Positions 23,801 through 34,870 of a stretch of 64,000 bases of DNA are shown in pieces (the first letter of the stretch is position 1; every line of letters begins with the position of its first letter). The notes under the pieces were generated by a model, which did no database searches, was not told the origin of the DNA, and worked only from the letters and a program-made list of their open reading frames with translations. This DNA is from Apostichopus japonicus (lineage: Eukaryota > Echinodermata > Holothuroidea > Aspidochirotida > Stichopodidae), in the NCBI RefSeq assembly GCF_037975245.1, contig NC_092577.1:18168398-18232397 (forward strand). Direction: 5' to 3'. Position numbers and translations under genes: made by a program.

Positions 23801-26800
23801 ACATCAAAAGGTGGAGAGAAGAAGATAAATGTGCCATTAGCAACAAAAAATCATCAGGAAGTAAGTGTGTCCAATATCATAAGACACTAGAAGCTCTAGA
23901 ATTCACTAAAGCTTCCCCCATCCAAAGTGGTTGGTCCCATGACTACAACTTGCACTTGTATAACTTAGTGTTGAAAGTGCATGTGAATGCTTTTTATTAT
24001 ATCTGCCCTCAGATGGGTAGTATTTGTGTACTTTTTAGATCCTTGGTCTCCACATTTTATCGGCAGTTTGTCAATGTCTTGTAAGATATTGAGTCTTTGG
24101 AATACCATTTAAGGAATAATCAGTTTTCTATAAGAAATGTCACTATACTGTTTACTACTTTGTACATATTCCATTTCACTTGTTTTATTTTCTTATTAGT
24201 TTTCACATTCCAGATTCTTAAACATGTGTGTGTTTTTTATTTTTCTTCAAGGAAGTGCTTCATGGAAAGAGGTCTACGTACAAAACCTGGACCAGTATCA
24301 TGAACTATGGTGTGTTTTGCATATTACCAAAGAAAAGCTTGCAAGGTTACCTCTCTCCCCAAGACTAAGTGTAACATAATAGCTGGAAGAAAGCCATCAA
24401 TGAAGATTACAATGTTGTGTATTCAGTGTATAATTTTATGATTAAACTAGTGAACTTATGTTCTGTAATTGTCCTCAGATCCATGCATCTACTGCAGAAG
24501 ATATATTATTATAAGATGGCTATTAACAGAACATGCCTGAATAGTAATACATGTTCATTTCTTTTGTGAGGCCTGTTCATGGCCCTTGTTGAATGTAAAA
24601 ACACATTAAATGCCATGACCTAATGAAGTTGGAAGTTGAGAGTTCTGTCTATGGCATTTACTATTAACCAAATAATTCATGCTTCAAGTATGTCCAATTG
24701 TTTTCAGTAAGTCCTACTGAGATCATCATCAGGTTATGGAAACATGTATTTAAGCAACTATTCAAGGTTTACAGGAATGTCACTTTTATGACCTTTTTTC
24801 TTTTCATTTACCTATTCAGTTGTGAGTTAGCCTTGTGTGAAGACCACGACCACATCAGGCTGCTTAATAGACATATTCGGGAGTAAGTACACATTAAAGC
24901 AATTGTTTGCTGATATTTATAATGAAGGGAAGGTGTCCTTTTTCAAAAAGATGCACAGAATGTTACATTCTTGTCCACAGGTTTCCTCTCATTTCTATTG
25001 GTGTTTAAGTATCCATGGACACCCTACAAAATATATTTATGTTTGTGAGAATTTAGATATAGTTTTCCTTCTGATATAAGTGCAAACATGTACAGGTTAA
25101 AATTTATGAAATATGCTTTTGTTTCAGGGAAGATAATCTGTGAGTGTGATTTTAATATGATATTCACACTTTAATATACTTCAGACAAGAAGAAAGTGTT
25201 ATTTCAGTCATAACTCTCAATGTAGTTTAGATTACACATGCGATTCATATAGTCGTACATATTTTTAGTTGTTACTGTGTCTAGCTTCATTTGCTTCACT
25301 CTTTAACTCAGCTGATAATGGTTTAATTGTCTGGCTGTTCAGATTTTGAACAATGTCTGTCTTCCTATAGCCAAAGTTAGTAACAAATAAACTTAACAAT
25401 TAGCCTATGTTGAGTTTGTGTTCTAGCAATGAAGGAAGTGTTTGAACAATTTTTTTTTTTACTATTTGGAAGCCTACATAAATGAATAATTCAGCAAAGC
25501 TTGTTGTAATTTCCAAATTTACCAATTTCATTTATATATTATGTCTTAGCTAAATTGATATATTGGAGTAAGGTCATTCTCTAAATTTGTGTTACTTTTC
25601 TATTTTCAAACCATGTCAATAATATTACCTTATCCAATTCATAACCAACTTCTTTCTTTATATTGCTCAAATTTTGCAGAGTGCTAGATGCAATACAAAA
25701 ATCTGAAAAAAAACATGACATCACAAGTCGCTGGTCCAGGGATTCTGTTGAATACTCATCCATTTCAACCGAGCTTTGTGAAGTTAAACGGAAAAATATC
25801 CTTGAAAAGATGAGGAGTCAGGTGGTTGAGTACAGCTACCCCAAAGAAATTTCCAAAAAGTACAGTGGTAAGCTGCATTGAAATATCTCTTATAGACTTC
25901 TCAATAGTTGTTTCTGAAAGGTGAAATGTAAATGTATCGCAGCAATACTGCTGGTTCTTCTCAATTCAAATATTTGTTGTTTTATATCATATATTTTTCT
26001 TTTTTGCTCATTTGTCTGATTAGAGTGGAAGAACTGTTGAGTCCAGACCAGATTTAAAGAATTTTAATCCAGTTATTGATCAGTAATTTATTTCAGTTTT
26101 GGTTTGCTATCGCTGGGCTGTGCCTGCACAAGCAGCACACTGTTTTTATGTGTACATTCTCTATGTGTGAATATTTTATAGCAGTATTTGCAGACAAATA
26201 ATCAATTTTTTTTTCTGACTTGACCAACCAATTACATTTGCACAAGTGGCTGACTTGTCCAATAATTTGTATCATTATTTGGATGATGCACATTCAACGG
26301 TAATTATTATTGTATATGTTTGACAGTTGACTGACTGATCAGTTGTTTTTCTGAGTCATTGCACCTTTAAATGTACATATATCTATTTGCTCTGGTTGTT
26401 ACAGGGTAGACAGTCAACAACAATTTTGTTTGGTTCCTAACAACAGCAGACAAAGTAGGACCTGACATCACTGACCATTACTGTTTTAAACTAGATGGAA
26501 ACATGTATCATACATATATCATCCACATATAGAGCAAACAGTGATCATAGATTGTAATCCTGGTGGTGACTGCAAGCCTCTTTGCAGTTTAAAAGATGAA
26601 ACTTTATACATGCATATTTAGTCATTTATTTGTAGAAAATATGTGCACAATAACAATGACTGCATCACTGGAACAGTCACACCATGTAGCCCATTCATTT
26701 GGGTACTGTGTTTAGTATTTGTACAATGAATGCATTGTTAATACATACATATTGTTATTTAATTGTTCAATAAGGGAACATACTTATTTGTTAATTTACA

Positions 26801-27152
26801 GGACAAACAAAAAATTCCAATGAGTGTGAAGAGGAAGGCAGTGTGTGCCCTCAATATGCTAGACAGAGCAAATGAAGAGGAAAATATCACCACAAAGGAG
26901 ATGAAGAACACCATTGAGTTTTATGAAGTTCAGGCCTCAATACTTCATAACCTTATTTCAAATTTAGAGCTGCATCAACCCCGGTCACTGAAGGAAGAAG
27001 GCCTATTAGTTCATTACAGAGGAAAGAAGTCTTCTATTGATTCTTTATCTCCTATATTAAAAAGTCAATTTGCTATAGCTCGTAGAGGAAATATTGATAT
27101 TCCTGTAAATCAGTTAACCTTGAGTGAAGATGAAGAAGAAGAACATGAGTAG
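17861..27152 (+). CDS. KDZ-superfamily transposase, spliced (about 16 exons), with three probable lesions
   Basis: Proposed exons: 17861-18328, 18871-18976, 19534-19751, 20355-20489, 21057-21234, 21579-21715, 21948-22050, 22385-22462, 22793-22973, 23388-23471, 23795-23860, 24252-24309, 24820-24882, 25128-25139, 25680-25867, 26802-27152. Every intron is GT-AG, and codon phase is kept at all junctions except the last. The basic N-terminus (MPPKKKIKRKR) looks like a nuclear signal. A Cys cluster follows (CTCCQVC, CFDC, MCPGCAVEKH), the CxC region of KDZ proteins. The RNase H-fold core shows SLDANFGL (first Asp), GVFGSACRHGVPRLFLSMRH, IYDIACKFDTH (second Asp) and GLTDGEGMERLWSYL (catalytic Glu). 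The C-terminus is helical and acidic. Lesions: in-frame TGA at 19566-19568 inside a Cys-x-Cys pair; an A8 run near 21108-21115 that needs A7; and probably one extra A near 26810. An AATAAA lies at 27324-27329. Confidence 0.88.
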
Positions 27153-30100
27153 TCCGATCTATTAGAATATTCATGTAGAGAAAATTAATACATAACAGAG
27201 ACTTCAAAACATTTAATATATTTACCACTGTTTTAAAAATATTTTGGCCCTTGTATAATTTTTTTACTATTATATTTACAATGCAAGGTCCATTAGTAAG
27301 ATGTTATTACCAAATTGTTGCGTAATAAACATGTCATTGGCAAAGCAAAAACAAAATCCCCAAATGCCATCAGATAGGATCCCTATCAATCCATCTTATA
27401 ACAGTTCTTACTGCTTGCAATATGTTATTTGCATTTTCAAAATATGTTTTGGTAAGACAATATTTTTATGGTCAGTGCAAGGAAACATTTCATTAATCTT
27501 TTGTTATCAAGTTTATATTTAACAGATAACTACATGAAGGAAGTTGTTGTTGTATTGGTTACATCAGAACAGATGTTATGGTATGGAACCTATATTAGTT
27601 CCAGGATACCCATTTACCTTCTCTGGAGAGGATTTTTGCATGTGTCAATGGGAAGTGTTTACCACTCTTGCATTCATGTTTGTTGAATATTTCAAAAAAT
27701 TGTTTTAAATGGGATCTTTAATTAATGCTTCCGGAGTTATAACATTTTAAATTATCAGATGTTATTTTCTTGCCCATCCCAGTTTATTCTTCCAAATTTC
27801 TCACCTTCATGAGATTGATTCTTTGGAGCAACTATTGTTATGGATTTTGCATTTATTTAGTATTAATTTCCTGGTCAGTAACTTCCACTTGTGATCATTT
27901 ATTTTCCATTCGTCGAAGAAGGAGGTGAAAATGCATTATAAACATGACTTCTATCATATTTTAAGCAGTGCCTCTGGAAGTAATAACTTGTATTTCTAAC
28001 AAACCTCTCATAAAATTTAAGGACAAGTTCTACATTAGGGCAACACTACAGTGGTATGGTAGGTTTATGAGTCATTTTTCATACCTTATATGGAGTGGGT
28101 GTGTTTTGTGCAGCTCACATTCAAGTGACTAAAATATTTGATAAGTCTTGAAAGTTCAGGTGACCCCAAGTATAATTCTGATTGGTAATATTCATTGTGT
28201 GTGTACTTTTTTTTTCATCTCTTTGTCTACCTTTTTCTAATTTCCACATGTAACAGTCCATTCAAAACCTATACTAGATAATTTGGGAAAAGAATTGTAC
28301 TTGATGCAGAGCAAGTTACATAATAAATGAGTGGGAATGAATAGTAGAAAGACTTTCTACAAGGGTGTTCTTTCTAGGTACCTTCATAATTTGGTGATGA
28401 TATGCCCCCCCCCCCCCGCCGCCCCACTTGTATTGTCATAACATACTACATTTGACATTTGATTGGTCTATTCATCCGTTGACTAGATATCCACCACCTG
28501 TCGCCATCCACCCACACCCTTACTGAAAGCAGGGACGTCGCTAGAGGGTGTTGGGGTTGTCACCCCCCCCCCCCCCAAATCTTGGTAAAACTGACGATAG
28601 CTGGAACATTTGAGTGCGACAATCGGAATTTCCGACTGTAACGCTCTAATTTACCTAGGCCTATTCAAATATTCTTGTGATTGTAAATGACCTACAAAAT
28701 TTGGTAAAAATTGACCAAATAGTCATATTTACCACGTTTTCCTTGCCTCTTTGAGAAATTGCATCTCGCGATCCTTATACTTCACCGTACAAAACTTCGC
28801 ATGATTTGTAATACTCTAAAACAAAAAAAGCCTAATAGACTACTGTACAACGTTCGCCAGCTTCAATTCGGTTTATTTATACATAATTTTGCTATTGGGT
28901 GGGTTGACCCTGTTCGCTAGCTCCAAGTAAGTTCAAGATATATAGGCTTATGTCTCTATGAAATACGATAAAACGCTCAATGCTAATCTACGGTAGCTTA
29001 AAAGTGCCATCAACATGTAAAACTTTGACCCGTTAGTTGACATATTTTCTGCAAAATGTTTAATTGTTCACTTCATTCGAAATGCTCAGTTGGAATGAAG
29101 TAAACAATTGAAAATTTCCATGTGAGTTATTAACAGCCCCGCCCCCCCCCCAAAAAAAAGGCAGCATTCGGAATTTTCTGGCTCCAAAACCCATCCAGTT
29201 GGAATTTCAGCCACTCAATGTTCAGCTCTCAAAATTGTAGGAGAACACATTGACTTAAACCCATAGTTAAATAGCCGGTGCCTTTCCAAAAATGAGATTA
29301 AGCAAGAATACCGTAGCATTGTATTTTGGAATTGCTCGAGTTGGCAGTGTTACGAGAAGCGGAATTATTTGGGGTGGATATGTTTGGTCAAACTGAACAG
29401 ATTGTCCCATATAAAGAACAAGGCTATCCTGGTTGAGACCCACTTATACAAAGGAACACAAAGTGAAAACACATCATGATTATATTTCGCTATATATAGT
29501 TATTGCATTTTACTTCCCAATACTTTGCTGGGATGATTGCTACAGTGATCTTATACTGAAGATATGCCAGAATATTACAGAATATGTGCAAAATTCTTTG
29601 TGACTGGCTCAGAATGCAGCCGTTGGGTTGAAATAACACATTTTAGAATATTGGTCTAGTACTAGAATTCAAGTATTCACATAAGTATTCAAAACATGGA
29701 TTGGGCTAACGAGAGTTATTACGTATGTTATTATAATATCATGGTTTGTGCATCAACGGATTATATAAATGTAATTTGTCTTCATATGTTCATTCATTAC
29801 CCACGCCATCATTTGAGAACGGCAATTTTATTAATGCTACAAGGTCATGAACTGTTTCATGAATAAGTTGTGTTCAGATAAGATAAGGAAATAAATTGTG
29901 TAAGAGAATGGCATCATTTTTTGGACCTGTCACAAGTCACACTGTGACCGTCACATGCACATCAAGTCACGCATAATGCACACCCTGATCGTATTTGTAG
30001 ATCAATTGTGATGTACGGTTGAACTTCATTATCAATCTCTGGCGGCATATTTCCTTCTTTCTGTTACCTATCTGTGTCAACCAATGAAAATTTAATTCAT

Positions 30101-30360
30101 CAAATTATCATTTAATTTTCTATTGTTCCGTAAATGTTCCACATGTAAGGCATTGTTGTCAATTGTTATTGCATTCGGGAAGACTCTAATAATCTACATA
30201 CACCACTCCAATCGCAAACCAAGATGTTCAATTTCACTGAATGATATAAGAACACGCTGCGTACGGTAATCTGGATTGTAGCCGTAGCCTATAAATGTTG
30301 AACAGGTAGCCTATGAAACTCTAGATCTGTCACTGATATAGTAACAGCATGTATTAATCG
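27153..30360. other. Non-coding stretch of the KDZ element with C-rich runs
   Basis: Contains the likely polyadenylation signal of the transposase gene (27324-27329). Long C runs occur near 28406-28418, 28562-28576 and 29138-29150. About 28530-29220, between GGGACGTCGCTAGAGG and a region repeating CGGAATTT.C, resembles a decayed mobile element, but I cannot name it. No coding exon recognised. Confidence 0.4.
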
Positions 30361-31361
30361 GAAACTTCATTAGACCATTTCACATAGGGTATGCAAATTA
30401 AGAAAAAGTGTTGCACAAGTAATTTTCCTAAAATTTTGTTTTTTCCATTAAGGTTAGAGCATCCCACGCAGTACATCCTAGTATGAAATATCATGAAAGT
30501 TGATCCCTCATAAAACTGAAAAATGTATATGAAACTTCATTAGACCATTTCACATAGGGGTATGCAAATTAAGAAAAAGTGTTGCACAAGTAATTTTCCT
30601 AAAATTTTGTTTTTTCCATTAAGGTTAGAGCATCCCACGCAGTACATCCTAGTATGAAATATCATGAAAGTTGATCCCTCATAAAACTGAAAAATGTATA
30701 TGAAACTTCATTAGACCATTTCACATAGGGGTATGCAAATTAAGAAAAAGTGTTGCACAAGTAATTTTCCTAAAATTTTGTTTTTTCCATTAAGGTTAGA
30801 GCATCCCACGCAGTACATCCTAGTATGAAATATCATGAAAGTTGATCCCTCATAAAACTGAAAAATGTATATGAAACTTCATTAGACCATTTCACATAGG
30901 GGTATGCAAATTAAGAAAAAGTGTTGCACAAGTAATTTTCCTAAAATTTTGTTTTTTCCATTAAGGTTAGAGCATCCCACGCAGTACATCCTAGTATGAA
31001 ATATCATGAAAGTTGATCCCTCATAAAACTGAAAAATGTATATGAAACTTCATTAGACCATTTCACATAGGGTATGCAAATTAAGAAAAAGTGTTGCACA
31101 AGTAATTTTCCTAAAATTTTGTTTTTTCCATTAAGGTTAGAGCATCCCACGCAGTACATCCTAGTATGAAATATCATGAAAGTTGATCCCTCATAAAACT
31201 GAAAAATGTATATGAAACTTCATTAGACCATTTCACATAGGGTATGCAAATTAAGAAAAAGTGTTGCACATAGTGTCGCAAAATTTAAAAACTGGATTAA
31301 AAGTAATTTTCCTAAAATTTTATTTTTTCCATTAAGGTTAGAGCATCCAACGCAGTACATC
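30361..31361 (+). repeat. Tandem array of 170/171-bp units (about 5.7 copies)
   Basis: The unit starts GAAACTTCATTAGACCATTT and recurs at 30361, 30531, 30702, 30873, 31044 and 31214. Units are almost identical. The length difference is one G in CACATAGGG(G)TATGC. The last copy is interrupted near 31270 by about 30 bp (beginning TAGTGTCGC) and ends near 31361. The period is about one nucleosome repeat. Confidence 0.95.
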
Positions 31362-31973
31362 CATTAAAACTCATTTAACCGAAATTAAATTTGAAGCTTT
31401 ATGAATTATCTACCCCCCCCCCCTCATGCAATAGTCATGGTATTTTTAGAGCTTTCATCATAATTATTATTGATAAAGTTTTAAGACTTCATGCCATTAA
31501 TCTGCTGACCGACTCATTCTTTTACATTTGCTTGAATGTAAAACGACTGTTCATTGAAGGTTAGTCAAAACAAGAACTGTTCCCCATAGAATTAAATTTA
31601 GCGAGAAACGGTAAAGTGAGAAAAGGGGGGAAAGTGGAGGCGCTTTTGTAAGCAGAGTAGTGTATTTTTTACTTCCGTGGTACAGACCCGTATCTCAATT
31701 CGGCTCTGGCTACGTATATACAACTTCCATTTTGGCTTCCAGTTATTTTATAGCAAATATTTTGGTAATACCCTCCATTCCTTTCGCCGTATGAATGCGC
31801 CACCCGACTCTGGATGTCGTCTTCTTCATAACTTAAGTTCTATGCCGCCAACATAATATGCGGTATGTATTGTCTGCGTGACTGCACACTGTGATTGGCG
31901 GAAAGTTGTTGGAAGTTCACGAACACTTGTCAAGTTTAATTAGTACTAGATCCGCTCTATGTGATCAATCGAG
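31362..31973. other. Upstream region of the homeodomain-like gene
   Basis: Contains a C run near 31410-31420 and, just before the proposed ATG, GTGATTGGCGG at about 31890-31900 (an inverted CCAAT box), which would suit a TATA-less promoter. No coding signal. Confidence 0.35.
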
Positions 31974-34870
31974 ATGGCTGATGGAGAAGTACTTAACCAA
32001 AACGATAACGTAATGTATATGGTCATATTTATTAGAAGTAACGTTTGGTTTTGGCTGAACGTAAAGCCTTCAGCCTTAGTTCAGTACTACAAGGCTATAA
32101 TTAGTGATAGCATATTGACCACACGTTGTGAACTTAACAATAAGGGGCTTATAGGGCCTAAGCCTAACAATGTTAAGACCATTAATTGTTACTAACCTGC
32201 CAGCTAGTCATAATGAGAACTAGTAAAAGATTGGGCCAGCATAGTACTAGGGCTATAGACCTAACTTAGACATAATAATAAACTGTTCTATGTTGACCAT
32301 GGCTTGGGAATCCGTAGTTGTTGATAGAATCTATGCATTGTTGTGTGTCTTTCTGTGTATGTTATGTGCATGATAGGCCTATTATATTCAAAGTGGCTAT
32401 TCTTACGACTAGTCGTAAGAATAATTACCGACTACGCATGCGCAGTTGCAATTTTTATGACCAGGAGTACTATTTTTACGACGAGGAGTAACAATAATTT
32501 CCGGTTAAGCTTAGGGTTAGAATTGAGGTTTAGGGTTATGTTTAGGGTTAGGGCTACCTGTACTACATGCGCAGTTGCTTTATTTACTTTACTGGGCTTG
32601 AATTCGCCTTTGTCTTAAGAATAGAAGATAAATAATTGTTATGACTAGTCGTAAGAATAGCCACGACCTATTATATTTGCATACATTTGCATTTAGCTGT
32701 GCCTGATTGATTTGGCTTATTCAATGCGTAGAGTGTCCGAATCACAATCGTTCGGTTCCAGGAGCAAAATTCAGCCAGGAGCCAGATTCTCTTGAATTAA
32801 TCAAAAGTCGCTGCAGCGTAATGGTTACAGTATGTGCAGACTCTTCCATGGATTTAGTATTTCTTGCTTGTGAACTTTGGGACAATTTAGGGTTTGTTTC
32901 TGTTCTTCACTTTGTTTCAAAACAACTTTGTTCATCATGGCTGCACTACAGTGATGTCAAATGGGGTGCCTTTGCCTACAGTACCTCAGTATATGGGAAA
33001 GTGGTCAGATGCTGAGGCATACAATCTTGTCCGTCAGATGGAGAAGTTAAATGCTGGTTTATTCCAGTTTGTGTGACTTCAAAGAAGCATGTTTTTCTAA
33101 TTCAGGTGTTCTTAGCTGGTCTCTCTCCTGTAAGGACGTATTATCGTTGAAATCCTCAATTCTTTTTATTGTATCACCGTTTTATCCCATCGATTGCTCT
33201 CAATTTGGAATCTGAACATTTCAATAAAGTTTATCACAAGAAATTCTAAACAGTATCCCACTTGTCTCCTGAACTGTTTCCTGTATAATCGCTATATTTC
33301 GGACTTAACCCTCCGCAGAATAATCTTGGGAAGCTAGGGCGCCCAAGCAAACCTGACATAAGTTCACCTAAAACCCAGTCTTAAACCATGATTGATTTAG
33401 GCCTACTACTAACTAGGCTACCTTGTAGCATGGTCATAGGACCTAGCTATTGTATATAGATAGGTTAAGCTTTGCTACATTTGTGAAGTAATGATGCAAT
33501 TCCTGTCATGGGTCTTCAAGTCAACTCCAATGGTGAAAAGGATTTTTCCTGGAAAATCCATTTCAAGTTATTTTAACAAGTTGTTGGCAACTTGGAACAG
33601 TAAATCAAGATGGTAATCGGCACATTTACTTAGAATAAATTATATGTCTTTCATCAGCAGTATCTCAACTTTCCATGTATGATATTTCTTTTTGACAGAA
33701 CGAAAGTTTCTGCTGGATTCCAAGTTGAACATCGTCTTAATTATTTGATTTTGAAAAAAGTATTTGTGCACTATACACTCAGAATACATTTCTTACTTCT
33801 TCTTTTTCGATAGGTTGTTGACCATAAACTGCTACTGGAGGAGTATTGGCAGAATGGAATGACTAGTTATGGTTCATCAAGAAATAATGAAAGAGTTGCA
33901 GAAATAGTTAAAAAAACTGGCATGTCGGCAAAGAAAGTAAAGGTAACGAAAGATATGTCTTCTGCCACTCTCGAAGACATGCTCACAACTACGGTTTTAG
34001 TTGAAAGATTGTGTCGAAGTAAGCTCACGTAATATTCATGCATAAATGAAAGCACAAGCACACGTATTATAGTTACAATTAATATTGCAAGCAAATATTT
34101 CTTCTAGGTGAGATGTGCGTCCAAATTGTGCAAAAAGGTATAGTAGGTTATGTTTTATCAAGTTTATTGTACATACAAAGTGAATTTCCAGTGGTAGTAT
34201 GATTGAGTATGTTCCTACGATCAAGAGTTCTCAATCAACTTTCTTTGAAGCCAGCTAAAGAGAAAATTTGGTTGGAGGAAGTGGCTATGTAGGAGAACCA
34301 AATGTCAGTATACATGTATAGAATAAGCAATATGCAAAGTAGCTTCATGTGGTTGTAATACATAAAGTTTGTATTCCTGATTAAAGCTAGTTTTGTGTAT
34401 CAATCTTTATTTGTGGCTTGGTTTGAATCTTTCATGTACCAAATTAACATGTATACTGCCAATTTGATTACAAATTACTGTCTCAATAAACAAACAAAAG
34501 TAAGAGAGTAAGATCAGTAAGACAAAAGTAAGAGAGTAAGACAAAAGTAAGATCATACCAAACAAAATGGGATGAGCATTATACTGGCTCAAACACTTAA
34601 TTCCGGGTAATCCAATTTACCTTGCCTGTAGTATTGAAATGTATTAGAGTTTCATTTTTTTCTCTTTATGTTCAATCATACAGTAGTTGTCATATTAGTT
34701 AAGTCTTGTCTGCACTTTTTTTCCACCTCATTTTCATCAACAGTGTTGGATCAAGTCACGAAATAGGATGGAAACAAGAAGAAGGTTTGGGAGAACCAAA
34801 GCTCCAAGTGTTCATGCACGAAGGAAAAGCACATACTGCACATTTTTGTCTGAATATATGGCAAAGGAAG
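31974..34870 (+). CDS. Homeodomain-like protein gene carried by the KDZ element (3' end unresolved)
   Basis: Proposed exons: 31974-32009 (MADGEVLNQNDN), 32734-32829, 32990-33070 (YMGKWSDAEAYNLVRQMEKL...), 33814-33942 and 34744-34870. All join in phase, four of them with good GT-AG sites. The donor after 33070 (gtgtga) is weak and the third exon could start at an earlier AG. Exons 4 and 5 form a helix-turn-helix: helix 1 HKLLLEEYWQNGM, helix 2 NERVAEIVKKTG, then MSAKKVK joined across the intron to CWIKSRNRMETRRR. This matches the homeodomain recognition helix (QVKxWFxNRRxK) with W and N/R positions kept. Exon 5 continues TYCTFLSEYMAKE, which might open an HMG-box-like segment, but this is speculative. 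A nuclear DNA-binding role is inferred. I could not place the next exon. The gene runs the same way as the transposase and lies wholly inside the element. Confidence 0.6.
32389..32666. mobile_element. 278-bp hairpin-ended MITE with 11-bp target duplication
   Basis: Flanked by CCTATTATATT at 32378-32388 and 32667-32677. Ends match in inverted orientation (GTGGCTATTCTTACGACTAG at 32393 and its complement ending 32664). The left end is itself a perfect 26-bp palindrome (32398-32423). The interior has four TTAGGG-like words (32510-32550) and two ATGCGCAGTTGC words. It sits in the first intron of the homeodomain-like gene. An 11-bp duplication would fit a Mutator-like or foldback origin, but the superfamily is not proven. 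Confidence 0.75.

Noticed and set aside
23608-24084. 158-codon plus frame inside the KDZ gene
   Set aside because: Overlaps the real exon 23795-23860 in another frame and is flanked by intron sequence. No homology seen.
32510-32550. TTAGGG words as a telomere or healed chromosome end
   Set aside because: Only four imperfect words inside a bounded MITE. No array.
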